A stretch of DNA of 53,034 nt from Geminicoccaceae bacterium (GTDB lineage: Bacteria > Pseudomonadota > Alphaproteobacteria > Geminicoccales > Geminicoccaceae): assembly GCA_028279345.1 (NCBI GenBank), contig JANQNY010000083.1, forward strand, positions 1 through 53,034, read 5' to 3'. The stretch's first letter is position 1; every line of letters starts with the position of its first letter. Of this stretch, positions 1-8,441 are shown one piece after another. A program made the position numbers and the translations under genes. Below the pieces are notes generated by a model that saw only the letters and a program-made list of their open reading frames with translations, was not told the origin of the DNA and ran no database searches.

Positions 1-1008
1 GGCCATCGCTACGAGTCCTAGGCCTAGGGCCGACCGCGGCGATGGCCTCCGCAGGGTGCGCCCGTCGAGCAGGTTGGCGACCGCCGTCGCCACCATCTCG
101 CCGCCGCTCACCGAAGCGGCGAAGGCCGTGGCGAAGCGCTCGCCGGCGGCCGGAGCATCGATCCCGATGATCGTGAGCGAGCCGGCCAGGTTCGCCTCGC
201 GCCCGAGCACGTCCCGCGCCCGCAGGGTTGGGATGGTCCCGGGCGGCCCGTAGGCGCGCAAACGGTAGCGGCCGGCCGCGGCGGGCGCTAGCGGAACGCC
301 GTCCAGCAACGCGCCCCGATCGCTGTCGAACCAGAGCGCCGCCGGCGTCGCCCCACGGTGGATGCGCACCGCTTCGACCGCGAGCGTCGGCACCATGTGC
401 GCGCCGATGGCGACCGCTGCTGGCACGACGGGCGTGTCGCCGGCGTCGGGTCGCTCCAGCACCGAGGGGGCTAGGGCGGCGGCTGCTGCCCTCAGCATGG
501 GTGGCGGTGGCACGGCGCTGCCGCGTGGCACCGCTGGCACCGCGTTCGGTCCGGCCACGATGGCAAACCGGGCGAGGCCCTCCGGCAGCTCGGCGTCACC
601 CGCTTGGTCGCGGATACCGATCGGCAGCAGTACGGCGCCATGCGCGGCGATCGCTGCGGCGAGCGGCGCATCGCCGCTGCCGACGCCGACATGCCGCTCG
701 ACCAGGAGCGTGTCCAAGACGATGGTCTTGGCGCCCGCGCGATCGAGCGCGCTGACGAGCTTCGCCAGATGGCGTCGGTCGAGTGGCCAGCCGCCGGCCG
801 CTTGCAGGTCGACCTCATCGACGCTTACCAGCACGACGTCGGCCGGTGCCGGTTGGGCACCACCTAGCCGTAACCGCGCCTCGATCGCCAGTGCTTCCGC
901 GCGATCGAGCATGCCGCCCGAGGGCAGGACCAGTCCGGCGATGACGACGCAGCCGGCCACCAGTGCGACCAGCGCGCGGCTGCGCGCACCCGGCCGACGC
1001 CCGGTCAA
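1..1008 (-). CDS. CHASE2-domain sensor protein, 3' end outside window
   Basis: The gene runs off the left edge; 336 codons are visible. The product opens with an uncleaved signal/TM helix (about residues 9-27) followed by an extracytoplasmic region with the features of CHASE2 sensors: a VLVSVDEVDLQ strand near 50-60, GWPLDRRHLAKLV, AKTIVLDTLL, and a late LTIIGIDAP strand. A second hydrophobic stretch begins just where the window ends, as expected for the multi-TM segment that follows CHASE2. In this family the missing C-terminus is usually an adenylate/guanylate cyclase, kinase or other output domain; which one cannot be told here. I chose TTG at 1008 because TTGA overlaps the FecR stop, implying translational coupling. 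FecR/CHASE2 pairs are common in proteobacteria. Confidence 0.75.
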   Translation of the reverse strand, partial: MTGRRPGARSRALVALVAGCVVIAGLVLPSGGMLDRAEALAIEARLRLGGAQPAPADVVLVSVDEVDLQAAGGWPLDRRHLAKLVSALDRAGAKTIVLDTLLVERHVGVGSGDAPLAAAIAAHGAVLLPIGIRDQAGDAELPEGLARFAIVAGPNAVPAVPRGSAVPPPPMLRAAAAALAPSVLERPDAGDTPVVPAAVAIGAHMVPTLAVEAVRIHRGATPAALWFDSDRGALLDGVPLAPAAAGRYRLRAYGPPGTIPTLRARDVLGREANLAGSLTIIGIDAPAAGERFATAFAASVSGGEMVATAVANLLDGRTLRRPSPRSALGLGLVAMA

Positions 1009-1610
1009 GGAACGGCGAACGAGCTCCGCGCGACCGTGGAGGCCACGCGCTGCGCGCCCCACGCCACCGGCTCGTTCGGCGATGTCGGCCCCCGGATATC
1101 CGTTCCGTCCCCGGGCGGCAGGGTGACCGAAACGCCGTTGGCCGCCACTACGACTTCACCCTCCAGGCAGAGCACGGCCGTGTGCTCCGAATCGTGCTCG
1201 ACCGTCCATTCGGTCGACCGCACCGAGGTCAGCGCGAGCGGCGTCTGTATCTCGATTTCGTTGGTGGTCCCGGGCGCCGTCAGCACGCCGCGCACGAGCC
1301 CCTTGATGAGGTCGAGCCAGCCGGTGAGCGTTGCCGCCTGCGGGTTGTGGTGCAAGTGCTCGAGCTGGAGTTCCGTGTTCGCGCCGACGGTCACGGCAAG
1401 GCCGCCGTCGAGTTGCAGGAGCGCCCGCCCATTCGCCCCGGTGACGATCCGATCCGCGCGCTCGAGCCTCATGCCGGGCGCAGCCGCAGACCATTCGTCA
1501 CCGCGGACGACGCTGACCTCGCCACGGATCGCGGCGACGCCGCCGATGGCGTCGGCTGCTGCCGCCGGAAGCGCGCCCAGCAGCAGCCAGAAGACAATAA
1601 TCAAACGCAT
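1005..1610 (-). CDS. FecR-domain periplasmic protein
   Basis: A 201-residue protein with a cleavable signal peptide (MRLIIVFWLLLGALPAAAA), followed by a FecR-like beta-rich domain. Typical segments are GGVAAIRGEVSVVRG (about 23-37), RADRIVTGANGRALLQLDGGLAVTVG (about 51-76) and the late TSVRSTEWTVEH and CLEGEVVV strands. In iron-siderophore systems FecR is an anti-sigma sensor, but stand-alone secreted FecR-domain proteins next to CHASE2 cyclases or kinases are a different group whose ligand is not known. This gene overlaps the downstream CHASE2 gene by four bases, so the two probably act together at the cell surface. No sigma factor or TonB receptor is adjacent, which argues against a ferric-citrate role. 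Confidence 0.8.
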   Translation of the reverse strand: MRLIIVFWLLLGALPAAAADAIGGVAAIRGEVSVVRGDEWSAAAPGMRLERADRIVTGANGRALLQLDGGLAVTVGANTELQLEHLHHNPQAATLTGWLDLIKGLVRGVLTAPGTTNEIEIQTPLALTSVRSTEWTVEHDSEHTAVLCLEGEVVVAANGVSVTLPPGDGTDIRGPTSPNEPVAWGAQRVASTVARSSFAVP

Positions 1611-1684
1611 GGAAATCCCTACTCGAACCTCATCTATCCGGCGCGGCTCGTAGCAGGCAACCTACCCCGTATGGGTGTCCTGGA

Positions 1685-3472
1685 TCACCCGCTGACGTTG
1701 AGCGGAGCCGTCGCTGCTTCAAGCCAGGGGCGCGACGCATCGTCCACGAGCGGCAGCAGCTCCTCGCGCACGCGCACGTGGTATGCATCGAGCCAAGACC
1801 GCTCGGCCTCGGTCAGGAGCGCCCCATCCACTAGCCGTAGGTCGATGGGCGCCAGTGTCAGCGTCTCGAAACCCAGGAGCGCGCGTTCGCCGCCTTCGGG
1901 CGTGCCCAGGGCCACGACGAGCATCAGGTTCTCGATCCGGATGCCGAAGGCGCCCTCGGCGTAGCTGCCCGGCTCGTTGGAGACGATCATGCCCGCCGCG
2001 AGCGCTACGTCGCCGCCACGTTTGGCGATACGCTGCGGGCCCTCATGGACGCAGAGATGGCTGCCGACGCCGTGACCGGTGCCGTGGTCGAAGTCGAGGC
2101 CCGCCTCCCACAGCGCGCGACGGGCGAAGGCGTCGAGCTGTGCGCCCGTCGTGCGCTCAGGGAAGACGCAGGTCGCGAGCGAAATGTGTCCCTTGAGGAC
2201 CAGCGTGAAGCGCCGGCGCATCTCCTCGGACGGCGTGCCCAGGGCGACCGTCCGGGTGATGTCGGTGGTGGCATCGACATATTGCCCGCCACTGTCGACG
2301 AGATAGAGGGAGCCTGGCTCGAGGGTTCGGTTGGTGCGCTCGGTAACCCGGTAGTGCACGATCGCACCGTTCGGGCCCGCTCCACTTATGGTGTCGAAGC
2401 TGGGCCCGAGATAGTCGGCGGACCTGGCGCGTTCCGCTTCCAGCGCCACCGCCGCGGCGAGCTCGTCGGTCTGGTTCAGCCGGTCGAGCCAAGCGAGAAA
2501 GCGGCTCACGGCGGCGCCGTCGACCAGCTGCGCCCGCTTGGCGCCCCGAACCTCGGCCGGGTTTTTCGACGCCTTCGCCGGGGTCAGTGGATCGCGGCCT
2601 TCGATGACGCAGAGACCGGCATCCTTCAGCTCAGCAATGAGCCCCTGGTGCGTGATCGCGGTGTCGACGAGCACCGTCGGCGTCTCGCGGGCGAGCTCCG
2701 CATAGAGACTTCGTCGGTCAGCGAGATCGTGCAGCGCGATGCCATCGTCCTCGAAGGCGAACCCTTCAGGTCGCTTGCGCGGGTCCGTCAGCAGCACGGC
2801 TCGTTCGTCCGGCAGCACCAGGCCGAGCCCCAGGCAGAGCGGGTTGAAAGGCACGTCGTCACCGCGGATGTTTAGGAGCCAGGCGACGCCGTCGGCGCTC
2901 GACACGAACAGCGCCTCCGCACCGGCGGCGCGCACGTGCTCCAGCATGCGCCGGCGCTTCTCGACGCTCGGCTCTCCCGCGTAGTCCAGCGGGTGGGCGC
3001 GGATCGGTTTCAGCGGTGGTGGTGGTCGGTCCGCCCATATCGCGTCGACCGGGTTGAGCGGCAGCGCTACCGACGCGGCGCCTTTGGCGGCGCAGTCACC
3101 CTCGAGCTTGGCGATGTCGGCCCGCAGATGCAGCATCGGGTCGTAGCCAATGCGCAGGTCCGGGCTCAGCCGTTCGCGCAGCCACTCGCTCGGTGGCGTT
3201 TCGATGAGATTGGGGGTGTCGTAGAGGTTGCCTTCGACCTCGTCCTTCACCTGGAGCGTGTACCGTCCGTCGGTGAAGACGGCGGCGGTATCCGGCAGCA
3301 CGATCACGCGCGCCGCCGAGCCCGTGAAGCCGGTGAGCCAAGCCACGCGCTCCTCAGCCTCTGGCAGATACTCGCTACCGAACATGTCGGTGCGTGGCAG
3401 GACCAGTCCGTCCACGCCCTGGCGACGCAGCTCGGCGCGCAGCGCCGCCAGTCGCTCTGCTGCCTGGCTCAT
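1685..3472 (-). CDS. pepP: Xaa-Pro aminopeptidase (M24B, long form)
   Basis: A 595-residue cytosolic metallopeptidase that removes an N-terminal residue preceding proline. The length fits the three-domain form of aminopeptidase P: two creatinase-like N-terminal domains, the pita-bread M24 catalytic domain (about 310-530) and a C-terminal M24_C extension ending in RSWLDAYHVRVREELLPL. Metal-binding segments are visible: LVDSGGQYVDATTDITRT (two Asp), HGTGHGVGSHLCVHEGP (His), and SNEPGSYAEGAFGIRIENL (two Glu). The start ATG has GAGGAACAGGA upstream. It lies downstream of infC on the same strand with a 67-base gap. The symbol is by family; genome annotations often leave this long form unnamed. Confidence 0.9.
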   Translation of the reverse strand: MSQAAERLAALRAELRRQGVDGLVLPRTDMFGSEYLPEAEERVAWLTGFTGSAARVIVLPDTAAVFTDGRYTLQVKDEVEGNLYDTPNLIETPPSEWLRERLSPDLRIGYDPMLHLRADIAKLEGDCAAKGAASVALPLNPVDAIWADRPPPPLKPIRAHPLDYAGEPSVEKRRRMLEHVRAAGAEALFVSSADGVAWLLNIRGDDVPFNPLCLGLGLVLPDERAVLLTDPRKRPEGFAFEDDGIALHDLADRRSLYAELARETPTVLVDTAITHQGLIAELKDAGLCVIEGRDPLTPAKASKNPAEVRGAKRAQLVDGAAVSRFLAWLDRLNQTDELAAAVALEAERARSADYLGPSFDTISGAGPNGAIVHYRVTERTNRTLEPGSLYLVDSGGQYVDATTDITRTVALGTPSEEMRRRFTLVLKGHISLATCVFPERTTGAQLDAFARRALWEAGLDFDHGTGHGVGSHLCVHEGPQRIAKRGGDVALAAGMIVSNEPGSYAEGAFGIRIENLMLVVALGTPEGGERALLGFETLTLAPIDLRLVDGALLTEAERSWLDAYHVRVREELLPLVDDASRPWLEAATAPLNVSG

Positions 3473-3539
3473 GCGTCCTGTTCCTCGACGACAAAGCCCA
3501 GCGCGAGACGGGGCGGGTAGGTCTGCCGTATTCGTGGCG

Positions 3540-4061
3540 CTACTTGAGCGGCGCCATCACCATGACCATCTGGCGGCCTTCCATCTTCGGGAATTGTTCC
3601 ACCTTGCCGAGGTCGGCAACTTCTTCCTTGACCTTGGTGAGAATGTTCATCGCTAAGTGTTGATGCGACAATTCGCGGCCACGAAATCGCATGGTTACCT
3701 TGACTTTGTCACCCTCGTCGAGAAACGATCGCACTTTTTTCATTTTGATATTGTAGTCGTTGTCGTCGATGCCTGGGCGCATCTTGATCTCTTTGACCTC
3801 GATCACCCGCTGCTTCTTCCGCGCAGCATTGGCACGCTTCTGCGCTTCGTACTTGAATTTGCCGTAGTCGAGGATCTTGCAGACGGGCGGCCGGGCGGTC
3901 GGGGAGACCTCCACGAGATCGAGACCTTCGTCGCGGGCCTGCTCCAGTGCTTCTTGGCGTCTGACCACGCCCACCATGGAGCCATCTGCTGCGACCAGGC
4001 GAACTTCATCCGCCTCGATCCGATCATTGACGCGATATTCCTCGCGCTGCGCCGTTGCCAT
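3540..4061 (-). CDS. infC: Translation initiation factor IF-3
   Basis: A 173-residue IF-3 of normal length. The N-terminal domain (YRVNDRI...VRLV, about 9-75) carries LDLVEVSPTARPPVCKILDYGKFKYE. A lysine-rich linker (KRANAARKKQ) leads to the C-terminal domain with KMRPGIDDNDYNIKMKKVRSFLDEGDKVKVTMRFRGRE split over about 95-130. IF-3 binds the 30S subunit, prevents 50S joining and checks initiator tRNA and start codon. The start chosen is ATG; enterobacterial infC famously uses AUU, which is not seen here. It is 69 bases downstream of thrS, the classical thrS-infC linkage, but rpmI and rplT do not follow; pepP does. Confidence 0.96.
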   Translation of the reverse strand: MATAQREEYRVNDRIEADEVRLVAADGSMVGVVRRQEALEQARDEGLDLVEVSPTARPPVCKILDYGKFKYEAQKRANAARKKQRVIEVKEIKMRPGIDDNDYNIKMKKVRSFLDEGDKVKVTMRFRGRELSHQHLAMNILTKVKEEVADLGKVEQFPKMEGRQMVMVMAPLK

Positions 4062-4130
4062 CTAGCTCGTCACCTCGTTGCTGTTTCGCTCAGTCGAAAA
4101 GACCGCCGGCACCTGTGGACGAAGTTATCC

Positions 4131-6062
4131 TCAGGCTGGCGGTCTCGCTTCGTTCAGCAATAAGGTGAGCGCCGCGTCGAGAGCAAGGCTTTCCTGTGCG
4201 GTTTCTCCCAATCGCCTGATGGCGACGCTGCGCGCGTCGCGCTCACGGGCACCCACCGCGAGAATGATGGGCACCTTCTGCACACTGTGCTCGCGCACCT
4301 TGTACCCAATCTTGTCCGCACGCGTGTCGGCCTCTACCCGGAGCCCTGCGTGCTTGAGTAGCGAGGCGACCTCCTCCGCGTAGTCGTCGACCTCGTTGGT
4401 GATCGTGGCGACGACCACCTGCACCGGTGCCAGCCACATCGGGAAGCGTCCCGCGGTCTCCTCGATGAGGATGCCGATGAAGCGCTCGAGCGACCCGAGG
4501 ATCGCGCGGTGTAGCATCACCGGGCGGTGCTTCGCCCCGTCGGCGCCGACATAGGTCGCCTCGAGCCGCTCGGGCAGCACGAAGTCCACCTGCAGGGTCC
4601 CGCACTGCCAGTCGCGGCCGAGCGCGTCGGTGAGCACGAACTCGAGCTTGGGGCCGTAGAAGGCACCCTCGCCGGGGTTGAGGCTCACCTCGACACCGGC
4701 GGCGGTGGTGGCGTCCATCAGCGCCTTCTCGGCTTGATCCCAGACGGCGTCCTCACCAGCGCGCACCGGCGGCCGGTCGGAGAACTTGACCTGGAAGTCG
4801 GGAAAACCGAGATCGGCATAGATGCTCGCCAGGAGGGCGCAGAACTTCTGGGTCTCCTCGTTGATCTGCTCGGGCGTGCAGAAGATGTGCGCGTCGTCCT
4901 GGGTGAAGTTGCGGGTGCGCATGATGCCGTGCAGCGCACCCGACGGCTCGTCGCGGAAGCACGAGCCGAACTCGGCCATCCTTAGCGGTAGGTCCCGATA
5001 GGAATAAAGGTTGCGCTTGAAGATCTGCACGTGCCCCGGGCAGTTCATCGGCTTGATCGCGAGCGTCCGCTCCTCGCTTTCGAGGGTGAACATGTTCTCG
5101 CGGAACTTCTCCCAGTGCCCTGACTTCTCCCAGAGCACGCGGTCGATGAGCTGCGGGGTCTTCACCTCCTGATAGCCGGCGGCATCGAGCCGACGGCGGA
5201 TGTAGTTCTCGATCTCGCGATAGACGGTCCAGCCCTTCGGGTGCCAGAAGACCGAGCCCACCGCCTCCTCTTGGATGTGAAAGAGGTCGAGTTCGCGGCC
5301 CAGCCGGCGGTGGTCGCGCTTTTCCGCCTCCTCGAGCCGATGCAGATAGGCCTGCAGCTCCTTCTCGCTGGCGAAGGCGGTACCGTAGATGCGCTGGAGC
5401 TGCGCGTTGCGGCTGTCGCCACGCCAATAGGCGCCCGCGACCTTCAACAGCTTTACGGCACCGATCCGGCCGGTCGAGGGGCCGTGTGGGCCGCGGCAGA
5501 GGTCGAACCATTCGCCTTGGTGGTAGAGCGAGACCGGCTCACCCTCGGGGATCGCGTCGAGGAGCTCGAGCTTGTACTGCTCACCCATTGACGCGAAGAG
5601 CTGCTTCGCGTGCTCCCGGCTCACCTCGGAGCGGGTGAACGACCGGTCGGCTTGGATGATCTCGGCCATCCGTGCTTCGATCTTGGCGAGGTCGTCGGTG
5701 GAGAAGGGCTCGTTGCGCGCGAAGTCGTAGTAGAAGCCGTCCTCGATCGGCGGGCCAATGGTGACCTGGGTTCCGGGGAACAACTCCTGGACCGCCTCGG
5801 CCATCACGTGCGCCGCATCGTGGCGGATCACCTCGAGCGCTTCGGCATCACGCGTCCGGATGAAGCGGACCTTGGCGTCCCGCTCGAGAGGCCTCTTGAG
5901 GTCCACGATCTCGCCGTTGACCTCGGCAACGAGCGCGTCCTTCGCGAGGCTCTTCGAGATGTCGAGGGCGACGTCCTTCGGGGTCACGGGCGTCGCGAAC
6001 GTCCGCACCGCTCCGTCCGGCAAGGTGACGGCGATGCTACGGCTCGCGACGTCGAGCGACAT
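4131..6062 (-). CDS. thrS: Threonyl-tRNA synthetase
   Basis: A 643-residue class II aminoacyl-tRNA synthetase that charges tRNA-Thr. It has an N-terminal TGS domain (about 8-70) and an editing domain with the HxxxH pair H81/H85 and C189/H193 (FDLCRGPH), which hydrolyses Ser-tRNA-Thr. The catalytic core carries motif 2 ([22 protein letters not shown], split around 369-390) and the zinc ligands C341 (MNCPGH), H392 (DDAHIFC) and H518 (VMLHRA). A C-terminal anticodon-binding domain lies at about 540-643. All residues expected for full editing and zinc-dependent threonine selection are present. ATG at 6062 is the natural start. infC follows on the same strand. Confidence 0.97.
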   Translation of the reverse strand: MSLDVASRSIAVTLPDGAVRTFATPVTPKDVALDISKSLAKDALVAEVNGEIVDLKRPLERDAKVRFIRTRDAEALEVIRHDAAHVMAEAVQELFPGTQVTIGPPIEDGFYYDFARNEPFSTDDLAKIEARMAEIIQADRSFTRSEVSREHAKQLFASMGEQYKLELLDAIPEGEPVSLYHQGEWFDLCRGPHGPSTGRIGAVKLLKVAGAYWRGDSRNAQLQRIYGTAFASEKELQAYLHRLEEAEKRDHRRLGRELDLFHIQEEAVGSVFWHPKGWTVYREIENYIRRRLDAAGYQEVKTPQLIDRVLWEKSGHWEKFRENMFTLESEERTLAIKPMNCPGHVQIFKRNLYSYRDLPLRMAEFGSCFRDEPSGALHGIMRTRNFTQDDAHIFCTPEQINEETQKFCALLASIYADLGFPDFQVKFSDRPPVRAGEDAVWDQAEKALMDATTAAGVEVSLNPGEGAFYGPKLEFVLTDALGRDWQCGTLQVDFVLPERLEATYVGADGAKHRPVMLHRAILGSLERFIGILIEETAGRFPMWLAPVQVVVATITNEVDDYAEEVASLLKHAGLRVEADTRADKIGYKVREHSVQKVPIILAVGARERDARSVAIRRLGETAQESLALDAALTLLLNEARPPA

Positions 6063-6202
6063 GGCTGGCCCCGGTTCGATCAGAGGTGGAAATGCGCACG
6101 CGTCTTGTGGAAACGGGGAGCGCCAGTGTCAAGAAAGCACGGTCCGGAGACCTGTGCAGCACAGTCCTGCGCAGGCTCGACCCGGTCCCATAGACCGAGA
6201 CA

Positions 6203-6709
6203 TCAAAGCCAGCGGCGGTGATCGCCTCCGAACTCGTGAAGAGCCCATTCATGCGCGGCTCGCTCGTCCAGACCGGTCGCGCGAGCTTCGTTCAAGACCC
6301 GCGCACGCACGTCCGGGCGCCTGAACCGGTCGCGGACACGTTGCTTCAGCTCGTCGAGCGACAGGTCTTCGTAGTCGTTCTTGGCGCGCGTCGGTGCCAG
6401 ACGCGCACGCCTGCTGCCGAGCTGGCTTGCTAGGTCGATCGCTGCCGCCGCGGTGAGCAGCGCGCCACTGAGCCCGAGCGCGACGAAGGCGAACGTCGAG
6501 AGCTGTGCTTTGGCGGTCGCCGAGAGATCGCGCACGGCGTCGCTCACCCCTTCGAGCGCCGGACTTGAGGGCGTCAGTGGCGCCGGCAGCGTCGGGAGGA
6601 CCAAGAAGATCGCGGCGCCAGCAACCAACAAGACCAGTTTGGCCGATAAAGGTAGCCCGCGGGCCGTCGATCGACGCGCCAGTGCTATTGCGGCATGGTC
6701 TGCTCGCAT
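6203..6709 (-). CDS. Hypothetical protein with two membrane segments
   Basis: No family recognised. From the preferred ATG at 6709 (GGGGAC about 10 bases upstream) the product is 168 residues; an in-frame ATG at 6799 would add 30 residues that look non-native. It has a basic N-terminus, a first hydrophobic helix (about 19-36, LVLLVAGAAIFLVLP), a roughly 30-residue polar loop, a second helix (about 65-88, FAFVALGLSGALLTAAAAI), then a soluble basic and acidic tail with YEDLSLDELKQRVRDRFRRPDVRARVLNEARATG. The tail ends in WALHEFGGDHRRWL. Probably an inner-membrane protein with a cytosolic tail. It stands alone, 140 bases upstream of thrS on the same strand. Confidence 0.6.
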   Translation of the reverse strand: MRADHAAIALARRSTARGLPLSAKLVLLVAGAAIFLVLPTLPAPLTPSSPALEGVSDAVRDLSATAKAQLSTFAFVALGLSGALLTAAAAIDLASQLGSRRARLAPTRAKNDYEDLSLDELKQRVRDRFRRPDVRARVLNEARATGLDERAAHEWALHEFGGDHRRWL

Positions 6710-6903
6710 TATTGAAGTGTCCCCGTACACCAAACGCTTGTCTGCGCCATTGTTGGATGCTGTTTGGTAGTTCAAGCCGCGTGACGGGCATACCGTCATC
6801 GATACCGCGCCATCTTGTAGTACGGGGGTCGCACGCGGCTTCGAGCCGGCCGCGGACAGCGCGATGACGGAAGGCGCCTCGCGCTACCGGCGTTGGGCGC
6901 GGA

Positions 6904-8346
6904 TTAGGGCAACCGCGCCGGCCGCATGAAGTAGCGAGAGACGAGGTCTGGGTCGTCGAAGTGGCGACGACCGACAAACGCCGTAGCGTGGTGGCCCCAT
7001 TGGCGCATCGCGCCGGGGCTGATGACGCCCATCGGCCAGAGCAGGAAGCGCTCACCCCGTTCGCTGCCGGCGACGAGCCCATCGCCGCCATAGAGGCTAC
7101 GACGACCGCCGTCCGGCATGGCGATGGAGCGAAGGGCGCGGTCCGGCACGTCCCAGTCGGTCACCAGCCGATAGTTCTCCTCTGCACCCGCCGTCACGGG
7201 CACGGCAGCGAGTCCGCTGACGTAGTGGTTGCCGGCAGCGAGGCGCACGGCGAGGCGCTCGCTCGCCGCGAGCGGAGGCGCGTCCTGCGGCACCACCAGC
7301 GCCTCCTCGATTGTCTCGTCTGCGGGCACCGGCACACGGCGCGTCGGCGGCACGGGGAACGCCAAGTGGTAGCAGCCACAGGCGTGGATGGTGTCGTAGA
7401 GCAGCACCTCGCCGTCGCGATCGAGCGTCACGCGCCAGAGCACCCCGTCGAGCGCACCGGCTAGAAGGTCGCGTGGCCCTTCGGGCGGTCGCGCGTCGAA
7501 CCAGATCGAATAGATGAGTTGCAGCAGCGGCCCGTCCGGACCGCGTTGCCAGGCCGTGCGGACGAAGACCTCGGGTTCGGTGGGATCGACCCCGGGCGGC
7601 GAGCCTGGCTGCGGTCGGCCGGGGACGTCGGCATCGCTCGCCGTCTCGATCAGGAACACCGGTGCGTGCGCCGACGCGAGAGCATCCAACGTCGCCGCGT
7701 CGAGCCGCGGGTGGCCGAAGGCATCGGTATCCGTGTCCTTCAAGCGAGGTGCGGCCACCTTCGGCCCCGGGCTCCAGCGCGCCAGCGTCCCGCGCGCGGC
7801 TGCCCTGAGCGGCGGCTGGTCGAAGGCTGGCAGGTTGGCATCGAGCCAGCGCTCGAAACCGAGCGCCACGGGCAGGGCCGTCACCGGAAACAGCCCCGCC
7901 ACCCGTAGCGCCGGTGCGTAGTTGTCGGCGACCCCGGCCCGACGCACCAGCTCCGCCCGCGCCTCGGGCGTCGCTAGGTCGGTGGCGATCAACAGGTCGC
8001 GGCAGGTGTCGAGCTTGCCGCCGAGATAGGCGTCCAGGCCGTGGCGCTCGGCGCGCGGCAGGTTGGCCTGCTCGACCACACGGGCGGCGCGATCGAGGTC
8101 GGCAAGCCGGTCCACCCAAAGGTCGAACGCCTCGGGCGTGTCCAGATCGCGTCGCAGCGACGCGCTGTAGCGATCGACGCGGAGATAGGAGAAGCCGTCG
8201 ATCCGTCGTGCCTCCGCGTCGCCCACCTCGGCCGCAGCGACGGTGCGATCGAAGACGGTGAAACGGTTCCGACAGTGCTCGACCGGCTCCGCTGCAGCCG
8301 ACGCCGCAGCGGTAGCGAGGATCGTTCCAAGCAGAAGCGCGCGCAT
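6904..8346 (-). CDS. Uncharacterised secreted protein, about 480 residues
   Basis: No known domain recognised. The ATG at 8346 gives a clean signal peptide (MRALLLGTILATAAASAAA); open frame continues upstream to 8394 with further start codons, but that extension would hide the signal. The mature protein is soluble-looking, with one notable cysteine cluster in TIHACGCYHLAFP and aromatic- and histidine-rich segments near the C-terminus (MRQWGHHATAFVGRRHFDDPD). Segments such as LLQLIYSIWFDARPPEG and GEVLLYDTIHACGC suggest a compact beta-rich domain in the second half. It is divergent from the BMP-type ABC transporter, with about 95 bases between the two starts. Periplasmic or outer-membrane-associated by inference. 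Confidence 0.65.
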   Translation of the reverse strand: MRALLLGTILATAAASAAAEPVEHCRNRFTVFDRTVAAAEVGDAEARRIDGFSYLRVDRYSASLRRDLDTPEAFDLWVDRLADLDRAARVVEQANLPRAERHGLDAYLGGKLDTCRDLLIATDLATPEARAELVRRAGVADNYAPALRVAGLFPVTALPVALGFERWLDANLPAFDQPPLRAAARGTLARWSPGPKVAAPRLKDTDTDAFGHPRLDAATLDALASAHAPVFLIETASDADVPGRPQPGSPPGVDPTEPEVFVRTAWQRGPDGPLLQLIYSIWFDARPPEGPRDLLAGALDGVLWRVTLDRDGEVLLYDTIHACGCYHLAFPVPPTRRVPVPADETIEEALVVPQDAPPLAASERLAVRLAAGNHYVSGLAAVPVTAGAEENYRLVTDWDVPDRALRSIAMPDGGRRSLYGGDGLVAGSERGERFLLWPMGVISPGAMRQWGHHATAFVGRRHFDDPDLVSRYFMRPARLP

Positions 8347-8441
8347 GCCGCCCATATGGGTGGCGCTGGGATGTGGACCAGCGGTCAATTGCACGGTCTA
8401 CGCCGCGCCGCTTTAGTCGGGCGAACCCCGAGGAGCCGCCC

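Noticed and set aside
17..28. Palindrome CCTAGGCCTAGG near the left edge
   Set aside because: It lies inside the CHASE2 coding region encoding an Ala/Leu/Gly-rich helix; no regulatory context.
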